The notes: a model not told the origin generated them from the letters alone. DNA of 64,000 nucleotides from Parvularcula sp. LCG005 (GCF_032930845.1 NZ_CP136758.1:783501-847500); one strand, 5' to 3'. Shown: positions 19,723 through 28,986, counted from the stretch's first letter. Program-made: numbers and translations.

Positions 19723-20949
19723 GTGACAGATCATCAGCGCGACCAACCGCAAGGGCGGTACAATGTCCGGTGGACGCCGCTCAAGGGATTTGTGGCGCTT
19801 TATGCCGGTCAATATCTCTTCCTCGGCATGCAGCTGCCATTTTTCCCGGGCTGGCTGGATGAGCGGGGCTTTTCGGCGGCTTCGATTGGCTGGCTGACCG
19901 GCGGGGCACTTTGCCTTCGTTTACTGTTTGCGCCGGCCTTTGCCTACCGCCTTGAAAGTCTGGCGGACCCTCGAACCGGGATGCGCGGCGTGACCGCGCT
20001 CTTGGCCCTGCTGGCGCTTTGCCTGCTGACACCTGTCCCCAATAGCGTCGTGGCCGTGGCCGCGATTGGCATGCTGTTCCTGTATGGTCTGCTTGTCCCA
20101 TTGTCCGACACCGCCGTTTTGCGTGCGGATCGGCGGGGTGAGCTCGCCTATGGCCGGGCTCGGGGCATGGGGTCGTTCTTCTTCATCGTCGCGAATCTCC
20201 TGGGCGGCTGGGCGATCAGTCAGGGCGGCGACAATGTCATCGTGCTCTGGATGGCTGCCGCAGCACTCAGCGCCTTTATCGCCACACTGTTTCTGCCGCG
20301 CGAGAAGGGGGCCGGGACAGGCGCCGATCGACCTCGGCCGTCTCTGGCGCTGGCGGCCAAGCTCTTCCGCTCCCGCTCATTCCTGCTGATGCTGTTTGCC
20401 AGCGGGCTGATCCAGGGATCTCACGCGACCTATTACACCTTCTCTGAGCTGCACTGGTCGGCGCTTGGCTATCCCAGCTATCTCATCGGCGCCCTGTGGA
20501 CGACGGGGGTCGTGACCGAGATTGCGCTCCTGTTCTACATGAAGCCTCTGGTGACGCGGCTTGGGCCTGTCGCGCTGATCGGCGCGGGGGCCGTGGCGGC
20601 CATCATCCGCTGGCCGATTGCGGGGCTGTCCCCGCCCTTGGCCGTCCTGTTCGTCATCCAGACCCTGCACGCCCTGACCTTCGCGGCAACCTATGCCGGA
20701 ACAATCGAATTTATCGGCCGCGCTGTGCCCGACGAGTACCGCACGACGGCGATGACCATCGTCGCGTCGCTGGGCATCGGGGCGGTCACGGGCCTCGCAG
20801 CCGTGGTAGCGGGCCAGATGTTCAGCGCCGAGGCGCCGTTGTATGCTTACCTGCTGATGTCGGGAATGGGCGGGGCCGCGCTGATCCTGACCGTCCTTCT
20901 GGGGCGCCGCTGGGACGGCGGCCCCCTTCATGCGGTTGCGCAGGACTAG
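19723..20949 (+). CDS. MFS transporter (MFS_1-like / HcaT-LacY type)
   Basis: A 408-residue permease with about 12 membrane helices. The opening FVALYAGQYLFLGMQLPFFPGWL and the conserved GRARGMGSFFFI after helix 4 fit the phenylpropionate/nucleoside-type branch of MFS (pfam MFS_1_like). The substrate is unknown. The GTG at 19723 has AGGA about 9 bases upstream, and I prefer it to a TTG at 19684. It is probably controlled by the divergent TetR protein. Its 3' end overlaps the convergent CHASE2 gene by 4 bases. Confidence 0.85.
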   Translation: MTDHQRDQPQGRYNVRWTPLKGFVALYAGQYLFLGMQLPFFPGWLDERGFSAASIGWLTGGALCLRLLFAPAFAYRLESLADPRTGMRGVTALLALLALCLLTPVPNSVVAVAAIGMLFLYGLLVPLSDTAVLRADRRGELAYGRARGMGSFFFIVANLLGGWAISQGGDNVIVLWMAAAALSAFIATLFLPREKGAGTGADRPRPSLALAAKLFRSRSFLLMLFASGLIQGSHATYYTFSELHWSALGYPSYLIGALWTTGVVTEIALLFYMKPLVTRLGPVALIGAGAVAAIIRWPIAGLSPPLAVLFVIQTLHALTFAATYAGTIEFIGRAVPDEYRTTAMTIVASLGIGAVTGLAAVVAGQMFSAEAPLYAYLLMSGMGGAALILTVLLGRRWDGGPLHAVAQD

Positions 20950-23198
20950 AGGACGATGACGTCCGCAGGATCTTTCAGCGGCGTGCCATCGGTGCGGGCC
21001 GCGGTCAGCCGGTCATCGAACAGCTGGATATAGGCATCGGGCACCCCCGGAATGCCGCGCAGGCGCTGCAGCTGCACCGTGGTGGCCGCCAGATCGCCAT
21101 TGCGCCAGGAGAGGACGAGCTCCCGCTGCGTGTCAGCCAGTTGCCGGAAGGCTTTGGAAGCTTTCAGGAACGGGTTGCCGACCAGACCGTACACGGTCCG
21201 CACGGGCGCTTCGGGGCCGGTCTTGACGATGTCGAGATCAAGAAACGCATAGTGATGGCGCAGAGCATCGAACACGACATCGTCGGCAATAATGGCAGGA
21301 CCATATTGGCCCGCACGCTGGCGCAGGGCGCTGGCCAGCCGGACAGATTCACCGATGACGGAATATCGGTTGCGGTTGCCGCGGCCGACCGGGCCAGCGA
21401 AGCTTTCCGCTGATGCCAGGCCGATTTCCAGCGAGCCTTCGGCAAAGCCGTCATCGACCGAGCCGGCCGCTTCGCCCGCAAAGGCCGCGGTCTGAACGTT
21501 CTCGGACAGCGTGTTGACGTCGTCGATCATTTTCAGCGCGCAGGCGCAGGCTTTCTCGATCGGGCCAGAGATCTCATCGGGCACGTTCCAGTAGCCGAGC
21601 AGCCGGCCATCCTCACCAAAATCCACGGTCCCGCCATGGGCGAGAATGGTGCGTCGCAGGGCATCATTGGCGGAGGCCGTAAAGCGAATGAAATCGTCCG
21701 GACGCCCCTCAAACCGGCGCACGACAGCCTGAGGCAGGCGCAGGGCACAGGACAGGACCGTGATCTCCCGGCGGACACCGCGCAGAAGGACAGCGCCGCC
21801 GCGTGACTGCAGCTTGCTCATGGAGGATTGCGGCAGGGCGCCGTGGAAGGCGCCGCGCGTGAAATCATCCCGCACAAGCATATTCGCGATGACGGCCACG
21901 AGAACGGCCAGCGGCATGCCAACAGCACCGTAAATCATCGGGATCGGATCAATGAGCAGGGCCGACTGGGCGAAGGCCATGTAGCAGGCGGCAAAGCTGC
22001 CTATCGCCAGAGCAACGCTGATGGCAGCGGCGGTGCTGTGACGCAGGTAAAGTGCCGCGCCAATCGTGATGGCGCCGATGAAAAGCGCCCCCAGCGCCTC
22101 CACAAGAACGGTCCAACCGGGGCGCCGGGGGACCGCGCCCATCTTCATCTGCTCGGCGAACTGGCCGTGAATGGCGTTGATCGACATCCGACCACGGGCG
22201 GTTTTGACATCGGGACGCGTGGCAGACGTTTCGCCGACAAAGACGATCTTGTCGCGCAAAGGCTGGGTCCATGAACCGTCACCCTGCAGAACGCGCCAGG
22301 CCGGTACGCTGGGCAGATCGGTCTCAGGGGGCAGCCAGAGGCGGCCGGTCGCGGCGCGCTGAAGGGGGATGAACTGTTCGCCAAGACGGATCGCTGAGGG
22401 TGGTGAGCCGCCGGACTGCAGACTGCCAGACGAGGGCGTGACCTCGATCGTGTCGCCTGCCAGGATCCATCCGGCGAGGGCGGCAGATGGCACGGGCCGT
22501 TCTTCAACGGACCAGAGGACCGGCACGCGGCGGACGTGACCATCACCATCGACGGGCAGGGCGCTGACCGACAGAAGGGCGGTCTCGCTGAGCCCCGCAT
22601 CGACCGTGTCATAAAGCGGTGCAGCGAGAAGCGCGAGGAAGCCATTGCCAGCTTCTGTCCTCAGGCTGATCCAGTCTTTGGGTTGGGTGTCGGCGCGCTG
22701 CCAGTCGGTCCGGCGGGCCGGTGTCTGACCCACCGACAGGGCAGTCGGGAAATTCAGCGCAGCAGCGGCAAGACCGGCATTATTGGTCGGCAATTGTGCA
22801 ATTTCGTGCAGCGCATCGGCACGATCCCCGACATTTTGCCAGTAGCGGGCGACCACTTCGGGGGATAGGGGATCCTGTCCTTCAATCGGCACGGTCAGGA
22901 CAACGGCCTTCGCGCCTGCCTCTTCTGCCGCATTGACGATGCCGGCATACGCGGTACGAGGCCATGGCCATGGCCCGATCCGTTCAAGGCTCTCCTCGTC
23001 GATTTCGATGAGCACAACGTCATGTGACACCGGAGCTATTCTTGGTTTAGCTCTTGAATATAAATCGAAAATGGCCTCGCGCGAATCGACCTTGGTCGAC
23101 TGGGCTGTGGTGAGGGTATGCGCGACGACGGCCAGCAATAACAGAGCGGGCGCCGCCAGCAGATACCGTAATCGTTGCTGGAGCCGTTGTTGGAACAT
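20946..23198 (-). CDS. CHASE2 sensor protein with degenerate adenylate cyclase domain
   Basis: A 750-residue membrane protein. It has an N-terminal helix (about 12-30), an extracytoplasmic CHASE2 domain (about 35-355), three membrane helices (about 362-440), and a cytoplasmic class III cyclase-like domain (about 475-680), then a helical tail. The cyclase fold is visible from REITVLSCALR, VDFGEDGRLLGYW and YSVIGESVRLASAL. However, the first metal-binding Asp is Ala485, and the Asn of the VNxAxRL motif is Arg620, so cAMP synthesis is unlikely. It may be a regulatory pseudo-cyclase. The gene diverges from the Mla operon across about 120 bases. Confidence 0.87.
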   Translation of the reverse strand: MFQQRLQQRLRYLLAAPALLLLAVVAHTLTTAQSTKVDSREAIFDLYSRAKPRIAPVSHDVVLIEIDEESLERIGPWPWPRTAYAGIVNAAEEAGAKAVVLTVPIEGQDPLSPEVVARYWQNVGDRADALHEIAQLPTNNAGLAAAALNFPTALSVGQTPARRTDWQRADTQPKDWISLRTEAGNGFLALLAAPLYDTVDAGLSETALLSVSALPVDGDGHVRRVPVLWSVEERPVPSAALAGWILAGDTIEVTPSSGSLQSGGSPPSAIRLGEQFIPLQRAATGRLWLPPETDLPSVPAWRVLQGDGSWTQPLRDKIVFVGETSATRPDVKTARGRMSINAIHGQFAEQMKMGAVPRRPGWTVLVEALGALFIGAITIGAALYLRHSTAAAISVALAIGSFAACYMAFAQSALLIDPIPMIYGAVGMPLAVLVAVIANMLVRDDFTRGAFHGALPQSSMSKLQSRGGAVLLRGVRREITVLSCALRLPQAVVRRFEGRPDDFIRFTASANDALRRTILAHGGTVDFGEDGRLLGYWNVPDEISGPIEKACACALKMIDDVNTLSENVQTAAFAGEAAGSVDDGFAEGSLEIGLASAESFAGPVGRGNRNRYSVIGESVRLASALRQRAGQYGPAIIADDVVFDALRHHYAFLDLDIVKTGPEAPVRTVYGLVGNPFLKASKAFRQLADTQRELVLSWRNGDLAATTVQLQRLRGIPGVPDAYIQLFDDRLTAARTDGTPLKDPADVIVL

Positions 23199-23318
23199 GC
23201 CCGACCCTTAAATAGACCAGGTTAACAGGAAGCGAGTGCCTGCCACACTCTTGCATCAGAGACGAGCGGAATTCGCGTGAACTGACAAGCCTTCACCGGC
23301 GATTCAGCCTTCTGTGTC

Positions 23319-24527
23319 ATGGTCAACGAAAGGTTTGCGGCATCTGGCGTCGTTAAAATCGAAAAGGACAGGCTCGCGTACATGGGCGTAGCAAGTTTTG
23401 AGAGTGCGGAGAACGGCGAAGCCCTTCGGCTGATCGCCCGTGGCGCGTGGACGCTCGAGGATGGTTTGGCCAGCCTCGACCGGCGCCTGCGGGAGTTTAC
23501 GGCCACGACCATGGACCGCCCGCTCAGCATCGACATGTCTGAGGTCGAACGTCTCGATACCGTTGGCGCCATGATGCTGCAGCGGGTGATGCGCGCCTGC
23601 GGCGAGCGTGCTGAGTCCACCGACCTTCTCCTTGGCTTTCGCGGCACGACACCGCGTCAGGAGCAGTTGCTGATCCGCGCCGGTGAGAACATGACGCCGT
23701 GCGATTTCGACGGCCCCCACCGGAAATCGTTTCTGTTGATGCTGGAGCGTCTGGGCCGCGGTACGGTTCACGCCGGTAATGACGCCCTGAGTATTCTGAG
23801 CTTTGTCGGCGCGGTCACCGCGCGACTTGGCGGGACATTCACCCATCCCCAGCGTTTTCGCCTGACCCCCATGGTGCACCACATGGAGGAGGCCGGTCTC
23901 GACGCCACGCCAATCGTCGGGCTGATGTCGTTCCTCATCGGTGCTGTCGTTGCCTTCATGGGCGCCAGGGTTCTGGCCAGTTTCGGGGCCTCCGTCTTCA
24001 CTGTCGAACTCGTCGGCATCGCGGTTTTGCGCGAATTTGGCGTTCTTCTGACCGCCATCCTCGTGGCTGGCCGCTCAGGCAGCGCGTTCACGGCCCAGAT
24101 CGGGTCGATGAAACTGCGCGAGGAAATTGACGCCATGGAAGTCATGGGGATCCATCCCCTCGACGCCCTCGTTGTGCCGCGCACGCTTGCCCTCATGCTG
24201 ACCCTGCCGGTGCTCGCCTTTATCGCCTCGTTCCTGGGCGTGCTGGGCGGCGGTGTCGTCGGATGGTTGGCACTGGATATTCCGCCCACGCTATTTATGG
24301 CCCGGATGCAGGAGATCGTCGTCGTCTCCAACCTGATGGTTGGTCTCGTCAAGGCGCCGTTCTTCGCTTTCGCGATCGCTGTTGTGGGCTGTTATCATGG
24401 GATGCAGGTGGCCAATTCTGCTGAGGATCTTGGCCGTCGTACCACCATGTCCGTCGTCCAGTCGCTGTTCCTCGTTATTCTGATCGATGCGCTGTTCGCC
24501 ATGTTCTTCCTGGAGCTGGGCATATGA
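23319..24527 (+). CDS. mlaE: MlaE-type lipid ABC transporter permease with STAS-like N-domain
   Basis: A 402-residue permease for inter-membrane phospholipid transport. Residues about 25-130 resemble a STAS domain (IDMSEVERLDTVGAMML), which takes the place of the separate MlaB protein. Residues about 150-400 are the MlaE/Ttg2B domain with helices and the signature LREFGVLLTAILVAGRSGSAFTAQ (cited as VLREFGVLLTAIL and AGRSGSAFTAQIG) and MEVMGIHPLDALVVPR. The start is uncertain: ATG at 23319 or ATG at 23382. mlaF follows with a 4-base ATGA overlap. Periplasmic MlaC is not in the window. Confidence 0.93.
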   Translation: MVNERFAASGVVKIEKDRLAYMGVASFESAENGEALRLIARGAWTLEDGLASLDRRLREFTATTMDRPLSIDMSEVERLDTVGAMMLQRVMRACGERAESTDLLLGFRGTTPRQEQLLIRAGENMTPCDFDGPHRKSFLLMLERLGRGTVHAGNDALSILSFVGAVTARLGGTFTHPQRFRLTPMVHHMEEAGLDATPIVGLMSFLIGAVVAFMGARVLASFGASVFTVELVGIAVLREFGVLLTAILVAGRSGSAFTAQIGSMKLREEIDAMEVMGIHPLDALVVPRTLALMLTLPVLAFIASFLGVLGGGVVGWLALDIPPTLFMARMQEIVVVSNLMVGLVKAPFFAFAIAVVGCYHGMQVANSAEDLGRRTTMSVVQSLFLVILIDALFAMFFLELGI

Positions 24528-25357
24528 GCGATACCCAAGATCAGAAAGAAATCGTCATCAAGGTGAGGGGCCTGGTGAACCAGTTCGGTCACCAGCGCGT
24601 CCACGACAATCTGGACCTCGATGTCTATCGCGGTGAGATCATTGGCGTCGTTGGCGGTTCGGGGACAGGTAAATCCGTCCTGATGCGGTCGATCGTCGGC
24701 CTGCGTCGTCCGCAGCACGGATCAATCGAGCTGCTCGGCCACGACATGATGAATATCAAGGACAAGGACCGCGCGGCGCTCAATCAGGATATCGGGCTTC
24801 TGTTTCAGGATGGCGCGCTGTTCTCCTCCATGACGGTGGCCCAGAACGTGATGGCCCCCTTGCGGGAGCATCTCGATATCTCGGATGCGCTGGCTGAAGA
24901 AGTGGCCGCGCTAAAGATCTCTCTTGCCGGGCTCGATCCATCTGCAGGGTCGAAATACCCGTCCGAGCTTTCAGGCGGCATGCGCAAGCGGGCAGCCCTG
25001 GCTCGGGCCATTGCGCTCGACCCGGAGATCATTTTTCTTGATGAGCCTACCGCCGGCCTCGACCCAATCGGCGCGTCCAATTTCGATGAGCTCATCATCG
25101 GCTTGCGGGATGCCCTCGGCCTGACCGTGTTCATGATTACCCACGACCTCGACAGCCTTTACCGGGACTGTGACCGTGTCGCCGTTCTGGCCGAGAAAAA
25201 GGTGATCGTGGCGGGACCGATCGACGAGGTCAGGCAATACGACCACCCTTGGGTCGAAGAATATTTCAGTGGCCCTCGTGGCCGTGCAGCCCTGTCGTCT
25301 ATCGGTGGCAGAGCAACCAGTAACCCGCGCCCTGAATTGGGCGGGGCTTTGGAGTAG
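24524..25357 (+). CDS. mlaF: MlaF-type lipid ABC transporter ATPase
   Basis: A 277-residue ABC ATPase. Walker A GGSGTGKS spans residues 44-51, the signature LSGGM residues 149-153, and Walker B IIFLDEP residues 169-175, followed by the H-loop in ITHDLDS. The run LFQDGALFSSMTV is typical of the MlaF/Mkl subfamily. The C-terminal extension ends at GALE. It powers lipid movement with MlaE and MlaD on the inner membrane. The start overlaps mlaE by 4 bases and mlaD follows after 5 bases. Confidence 0.95.
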   Translation: MSDTQDQKEIVIKVRGLVNQFGHQRVHDNLDLDVYRGEIIGVVGGSGTGKSVLMRSIVGLRRPQHGSIELLGHDMMNIKDKDRAALNQDIGLLFQDGALFSSMTVAQNVMAPLREHLDISDALAEEVAALKISLAGLDPSAGSKYPSELSGGMRKRAALARAIALDPEIIFLDEPTAGLDPIGASNFDELIIGLRDALGLTVFMITHDLDSLYRDCDRVAVLAEKKVIVAGPIDEVRQYDHPWVEEYFSGPRGRAALSSIGGRATSNPRPELGGALE

Positions 25358-25362
25358 AAACC

Positions 25363-26295
25363 ATGGAAACCCGTGCGCATTACGTCCTTATCGGCGCCTT
25401 CATGCTCGGCGGCATCCTGCTCGCCGTCCTGTTCACCCTCTGGCTGGGCAGTGTGGAGCGCGACTATGATGAATACGAGATCGTCTTCCGGCAGAAGATT
25501 TCCGGTCTGCAGGAAGGGGCCAACGTGCTCTTCAACGGCATCCGGGTCGGTGAGGTGACGGACCTCCGAATTGACCGAAACGATCCCAACCGCTCCATCG
25601 CGATTGTGCAGGTGGAAGAGGGCACGCCGGTGAAAACAGACACCAAGGTCGAGCTCGAGCTTGTTGGTGTGACCGGTCTGGCTGTCGTCCAGTTCAACGG
25701 CGGCTCCTCCCAACAGCCCCTTCTCAAATCCGTGTCCAGTACGGACCGTCCGGTCATGGAAGCGGACGTCTCGGGCATCGCTGCCGTCATCGAATCGTCC
25801 GGCGACATTGCCCTCAACGTCTCCCGCCTGTTGAGCCAGGAGAACGCCGAGGCCGTTACGCGCATTCTGGCGGATATTGAATCCGTGACCGACGTCATCT
25901 CCGACAAGGAAACCGAGATCAGCGTCCTGATCGATAATCTGAGCGTGGCCTCGGGCTCCATCCGCCAGTCCGCTGAGCGCCTCGACGCGACGATCTCGTC
26001 CTTCCAGAGCACGGCAGCGACCGTCGATACGATGGTGAAAGAGGATGCCCAGGCGCTACTCGACCAGCTTGGCGGAACCGCCGATGAAATCCATGCAATG
26101 GTGACCGAGGTCAACGATATCATCGCAGACAACCGGCCTGCCATTGACGCCTTTGCTCAGGAAGGGCTTGGTGCCGCGATGGGCGTTATTACACGCGCCA
26201 ACCGGCTGGTGAATACGACAGAAGCCATCCTGCTCGAATTTGACCGCGACCCGACCCGTTTCCTCATCGGCGAAGGCCGTCCGACATCCAATTAA
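25363..26295 (+). CDS. mlaD: MlaD-type MCE domain lipid-binding protein
   Basis: A 310-residue protein with one N-terminal membrane helix (about residues 8-28) and a single MCE domain at about 38-115, containing FRQKISGLQEGANVLFNGIRVGEV in two blocks: ISGLQEGANV and FNGIRVGEVTDL. A long helical C-terminal part (about 140-300) could form the multi-helix tube of a hexameric ring. MCE rings bind phospholipids in the periplasm. GGAG lies 8 bases before the start, inside the end of mlaF. The next gene, the auxiliary lipoprotein, begins 13 bases later. Confidence 0.94.
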   Translation: METRAHYVLIGAFMLGGILLAVLFTLWLGSVERDYDEYEIVFRQKISGLQEGANVLFNGIRVGEVTDLRIDRNDPNRSIAIVQVEEGTPVKTDTKVELELVGVTGLAVVQFNGGSSQQPLLKSVSSTDRPVMEADVSGIAAVIESSGDIALNVSRLLSQENAEAVTRILADIESVTDVISDKETEISVLIDNLSVASGSIRQSAERLDATISSFQSTAATVDTMVKEDAQALLDQLGGTADEIHAMVTEVNDIIADNRPAIDAFAQEGLGAAMGVITRANRLVNTTEAILLEFDRDPTRFLIGEGRPTSN

Positions 26296-26308
26296 GGAGA
26301 GTCAGTCC

Positions 26309-26926
26309 ATGACCTCGACCTATCTTCGTGTCCTGCCGCTTGCCCTGTTGCTGACCGGATGTGTGTCCCTTCTGCCCAAGGCAGGGGATCTGCCGCCCCG
26401 TCTGGCGCTCAATGCCGGGGAGCCTGCAACGGGCGAGCTGACCCCAGCAATCAATGCGACCCTGGTTGTTGGCGATCCTGACTCGGCGTCCGCCTACAAC
26501 ACGTTCCTCGTGGCCATCGCTCGGGGGCCCTATGAAATCCAGTATATCGAAAATGCGCAGTGGACGGACCGCGTGCCGGTGCTCGTCCGCCGCTTCATCG
26601 AACAGCGTTTTGAGAACCGGGCTCTGTTCACCGCCGTGGGGGATCGGGTCGATCTGCCCGTCTCAGATTTTGAGCTGCAGACGGACATTCGCAGTTTTGA
26701 AATCGATGAGACATCGGATCAGCCCTTCGCGCGCGTTACGCTCGGGGCCAAGCTGATTGACCGGCGCAAGAAGGTGCTGGGAACGAAGATCTTCTCTGAG
26801 CGCGTGCCGGTTCGATCCGCGGAACTTGGCGATCGCATCGACGCCCTGAACGAGGCGGCGACAGCGACGGCCGATGATCTGATCGAATGGACAGAGCGTC
26901 TTACGACTACAGCCACCAGCCCGTAA
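26309..26926 (+). CDS. ABC-type transport auxiliary lipoprotein (PqiC-like)
   Basis: A 205-residue outer membrane-type lipoprotein; the lipobox LTGC has Cys at residue 18. The mature part matches the ABC_trans_aux/PqiC style, with VVGDPDSASAYNTF, the RGPYEIQYIENAQWTDRVPVLV stretch (cited as YEIQYIENAQWTDRVP), and LLVRRFIEQRFE-like helices. Such proteins are found at the end of MCE transport operons and are thought to dock the system at the outer membrane. AAGGAGA precedes the ATG at 26309. It closes the four-gene Mla operon. The upstream frame from 26240 runs inside mlaD. Confidence 0.9.
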   Translation: MTSTYLRVLPLALLLTGCVSLLPKAGDLPPRLALNAGEPATGELTPAINATLVVGDPDSASAYNTFLVAIARGPYEIQYIENAQWTDRVPVLVRRFIEQRFENRALFTAVGDRVDLPVSDFELQTDIRSFEIDETSDQPFARVTLGAKLIDRRKKVLGTKIFSERVPVRSAELGDRIDALNEAATATADDLIEWTERLTTTATSP

Positions 26927-26935
26927 GCCGGTGGC
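26912..26935. terminator. possible terminator hairpin after the Mla operon
   Basis: GCCACC pairs with GGTGGC around a 12-base loop that contains the stop of the auxiliary lipoprotein gene, at the convergent junction with the coiled-coil protein gene. There is no T run, so the call is weak. Confidence 0.3.
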
Positions 26936-26943
26936 ATCAGATC

Positions 26944-28707
26944 TCAGGAAAAGTGGCCTACCGCACTGCCGGTCAGGACATAGAGACGGCCGATCGGCGC
27001 ACTGAGATAGCTCTCAATCGCGGCTTCGCCGTCTTCATCGGCAGACAGCGGTTCGAGCAGGGTATCGAAATCATTCAGATACTCCGCAACGCGTTGCTTG
27101 AAGACCGGGTTGTTCACAACCTGCTCTGTGGCCGCGCTCTTCAGCTCTTCCGTATCGCCGGCGACGAGAAGGCGGGCAAAGATCTGGCGTTCGCCGCGCT
27201 CATACCGATCCAGCTGATCATGGGTCGGCTCCTGCACAAGTTGCGTGTACATCACGAGAGAGAAATTGTGGATGCGGCTGATCAGACGGTCCATCTCATC
27301 GGGCAGGTCTGATTGCGCTGACGGCTTGGGTGCCGCGGCCTTGGCGGACGCGGCGGCTTTCTCTGCCTGCACGGCCTGCTCAACGGCGGGCGACAATGGC
27401 TTCGGCGCGGCAGGCTTTGGTGGTGTCGGTTTCGGCGCTGCGGGTTGCGGTGCCGGGGCTGCGGCTTTCGCGACCGGTGCGGGCTTGGCGGCAGCAGGGG
27501 CGACAGGTGCCGCCGCGCGCTGCGGTGCGACCGTTGCATCGTCCTGGCCGGGCAGGGCCTCTTCGACGGTGGCCAGAATATCGCGCCAGGCGAGGCGACG
27601 ACGATTGGCACCCACCGCCGTTTCATTCTCTGGCGCCGGTGCTTCATTGCGCGACGGGGTCGCCGACATCCGGCCAGCCTGTTCAGTCACAATCTTGGCG
27701 AGCCGATCGGCCCGTTTGCGCTGATCCTTGATCAGGGCTTCAAGCCGCGCGGACTGTTCGGCCAGCTCTGTCTGGACGGTCGACAGGCGCTTTGCGTTCT
27801 CATCAATGCGGTTGGCGATCGCACTCTGGCGTTCGGTCGCTTCCGCATTGGCGCTGGTCAGGTTCTCGCTGCGATCTTCCATGGCGGAGGCGAGCTGCTC
27901 AAACCGGTCCAGCGATTTGGCGGACACGGCTTCGAGCCGCTGCAGCTGGCTGCTCAGCTCCCGTTCCTTGTCGACGATGCGGGCTTCATAGCTGCCCTGT
28001 TCAGCCGCCGACATGTTGGAGCGTTCAGCGATTTTCTCGGCGAAGCGTTCAGCTTCCTGATTCATCTCTTCGGCCAGATCCATCAGGGCCCGGCGCTCTT
28101 TTTCAAGGCGCTCGGTGCTCTTGACCGTACCGCTCTCCAGCGCGCTGCTGGCGTTGTCGATGGCGCGCACCTGCTGGCGGATCAGGCTTTCCGCTTCGGC
28201 CAGGCGACCGATCGCTGTGTCGATTTCGGCGTTCAGGGCGCTGATCTGGGCGCGTGCGGCGGCGGATTGCGGGAAGGCGGAGCCTTCGCCCATGCCACTG
28301 AATGTCTTGTGCAGGCGCTGGGCTGCAGCTTCCAGCCGGGCACCGGCGGAGACGGCATAGCCCGCTCCAAGAATAAGGGCTGCGCTGCTGATCGCCAGCA
28401 GGAAGACCTCACCGGAATAGCCAAGGCGTATTGCAAAGGTGCCGGTCGTGGCCTGATGCACCATGGTCGTGCCAATCGGCCATGCCACAAGCCATGCGAT
28501 CAGGAGCCCGCCGGCAAGGATTTTCGTTGCCGTCCAGATTTGTTTTGCAGAAGCTGAATTCACCCGTTGATCACCGGTGTTTTGATCCTCATCAGAAGCG
28601 ACAGCAGGCGTTGCGGCCCCTGGCCGTACGGCAGATAAAGGCACGACATTACGCGCCGCCCCAAGGGCGTCAGACAGTTTGTACGTGCGTTTTTCTTCAG
28701 CCGCCAT
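26944..28707 (-). CDS. membrane-anchored coiled-coil protein (TipN-like architecture)
   Basis: A 587-residue protein with no named domain that I recognise. Two membrane helices lie at about residues 57-80 and 98-120, followed by a long coiled coil (about 150-345), a Pro/Ala/Lys-rich linker (about 350-470) and a compact conserved-looking C-terminal domain (about 475-587) starting at LPDEMDRLISRIHNFSL. The two-helix plus coiled-coil layout recalls the Caulobacter polarity factor TipN, but I cannot show sequence homology. The start has a strong site (GGAGAGC). A perfect CtrA-like box lies 176 bases upstream, in the region shared with the divergent channel gene. Confidence 0.75.
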   Translation of the reverse strand: MAAEEKRTYKLSDALGAARNVVPLSAVRPGAATPAVASDEDQNTGDQRVNSASAKQIWTATKILAGGLLIAWLVAWPIGTTMVHQATTGTFAIRLGYSGEVFLLAISSAALILGAGYAVSAGARLEAAAQRLHKTFSGMGEGSAFPQSAAARAQISALNAEIDTAIGRLAEAESLIRQQVRAIDNASSALESGTVKSTERLEKERRALMDLAEEMNQEAERFAEKIAERSNMSAAEQGSYEARIVDKERELSSQLQRLEAVSAKSLDRFEQLASAMEDRSENLTSANAEATERQSAIANRIDENAKRLSTVQTELAEQSARLEALIKDQRKRADRLAKIVTEQAGRMSATPSRNEAPAPENETAVGANRRRLAWRDILATVEEALPGQDDATVAPQRAAAPVAPAAAKPAPVAKAAAPAPQPAAPKPTPPKPAAPKPLSPAVEQAVQAEKAAASAKAAAPKPSAQSDLPDEMDRLISRIHNFSLVMYTQLVQEPTHDQLDRYERGERQIFARLLVAGDTEELKSAATEQVVNNPVFKQRVAEYLNDFDTLLEPLSADEDGEAAIESYLSAPIGRLYVLTGSAVGHFS

Positions 28708-28882
28708 TGCGCTCTCCTTCGCCCCCTCAAGATCGCCCTACACCGATTATGCGGCGCCCGTCATCCCGTGTTTCCACGTGAGTTGTGCTGCCAGGTCGGT
28801 TTTGATGCGTCGTGCCGATTATCAGGTGGTGCAGGCGGTCGACGCGCGATACTCCGAAGGTGCAGCAGATGGTAATGACAGG

Positions 28883-28898
28883 TTAACGAGTGATTAAC
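28883..28898. promoter_or_regulatory. CtrA-like binding box
   Basis: TTAA-CGAGTGA-TTAA followed by C is a perfect TTAA-N7-TTAA match to the CtrA consensus of alphaproteobacteria. It lies in the 279-base divergent region, 89 bases before the channel start and 176 bases before the coiled-coil protein start. This region holds no other feature I can support. Confidence 0.55.
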
Positions 28899-28986
28899 GT
28901 TCTCGTTCTGTTGTCTGTTTTCCGGGCGCTGCGTGGTTAAAACAGGATCAGGGTCGGTGAAACGACAAATCGAGGGGGCGACTGTG

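Noticed and set aside
27445..28557. Plus-strand frame of 370 residues opposite the coiled-coil protein gene
   Set aside because: It is an antisense shadow of a gene with strong start, coiled coil and membrane helices; the composition (Arg/Cys/Gly-rich) is not protein-like.
28770..28785. GTTTCCACGTGAGTTG as a parS site near the coiled-coil gene
   Set aside because: The right half does not match AAACA and the left half is shifted; it is probably chance.
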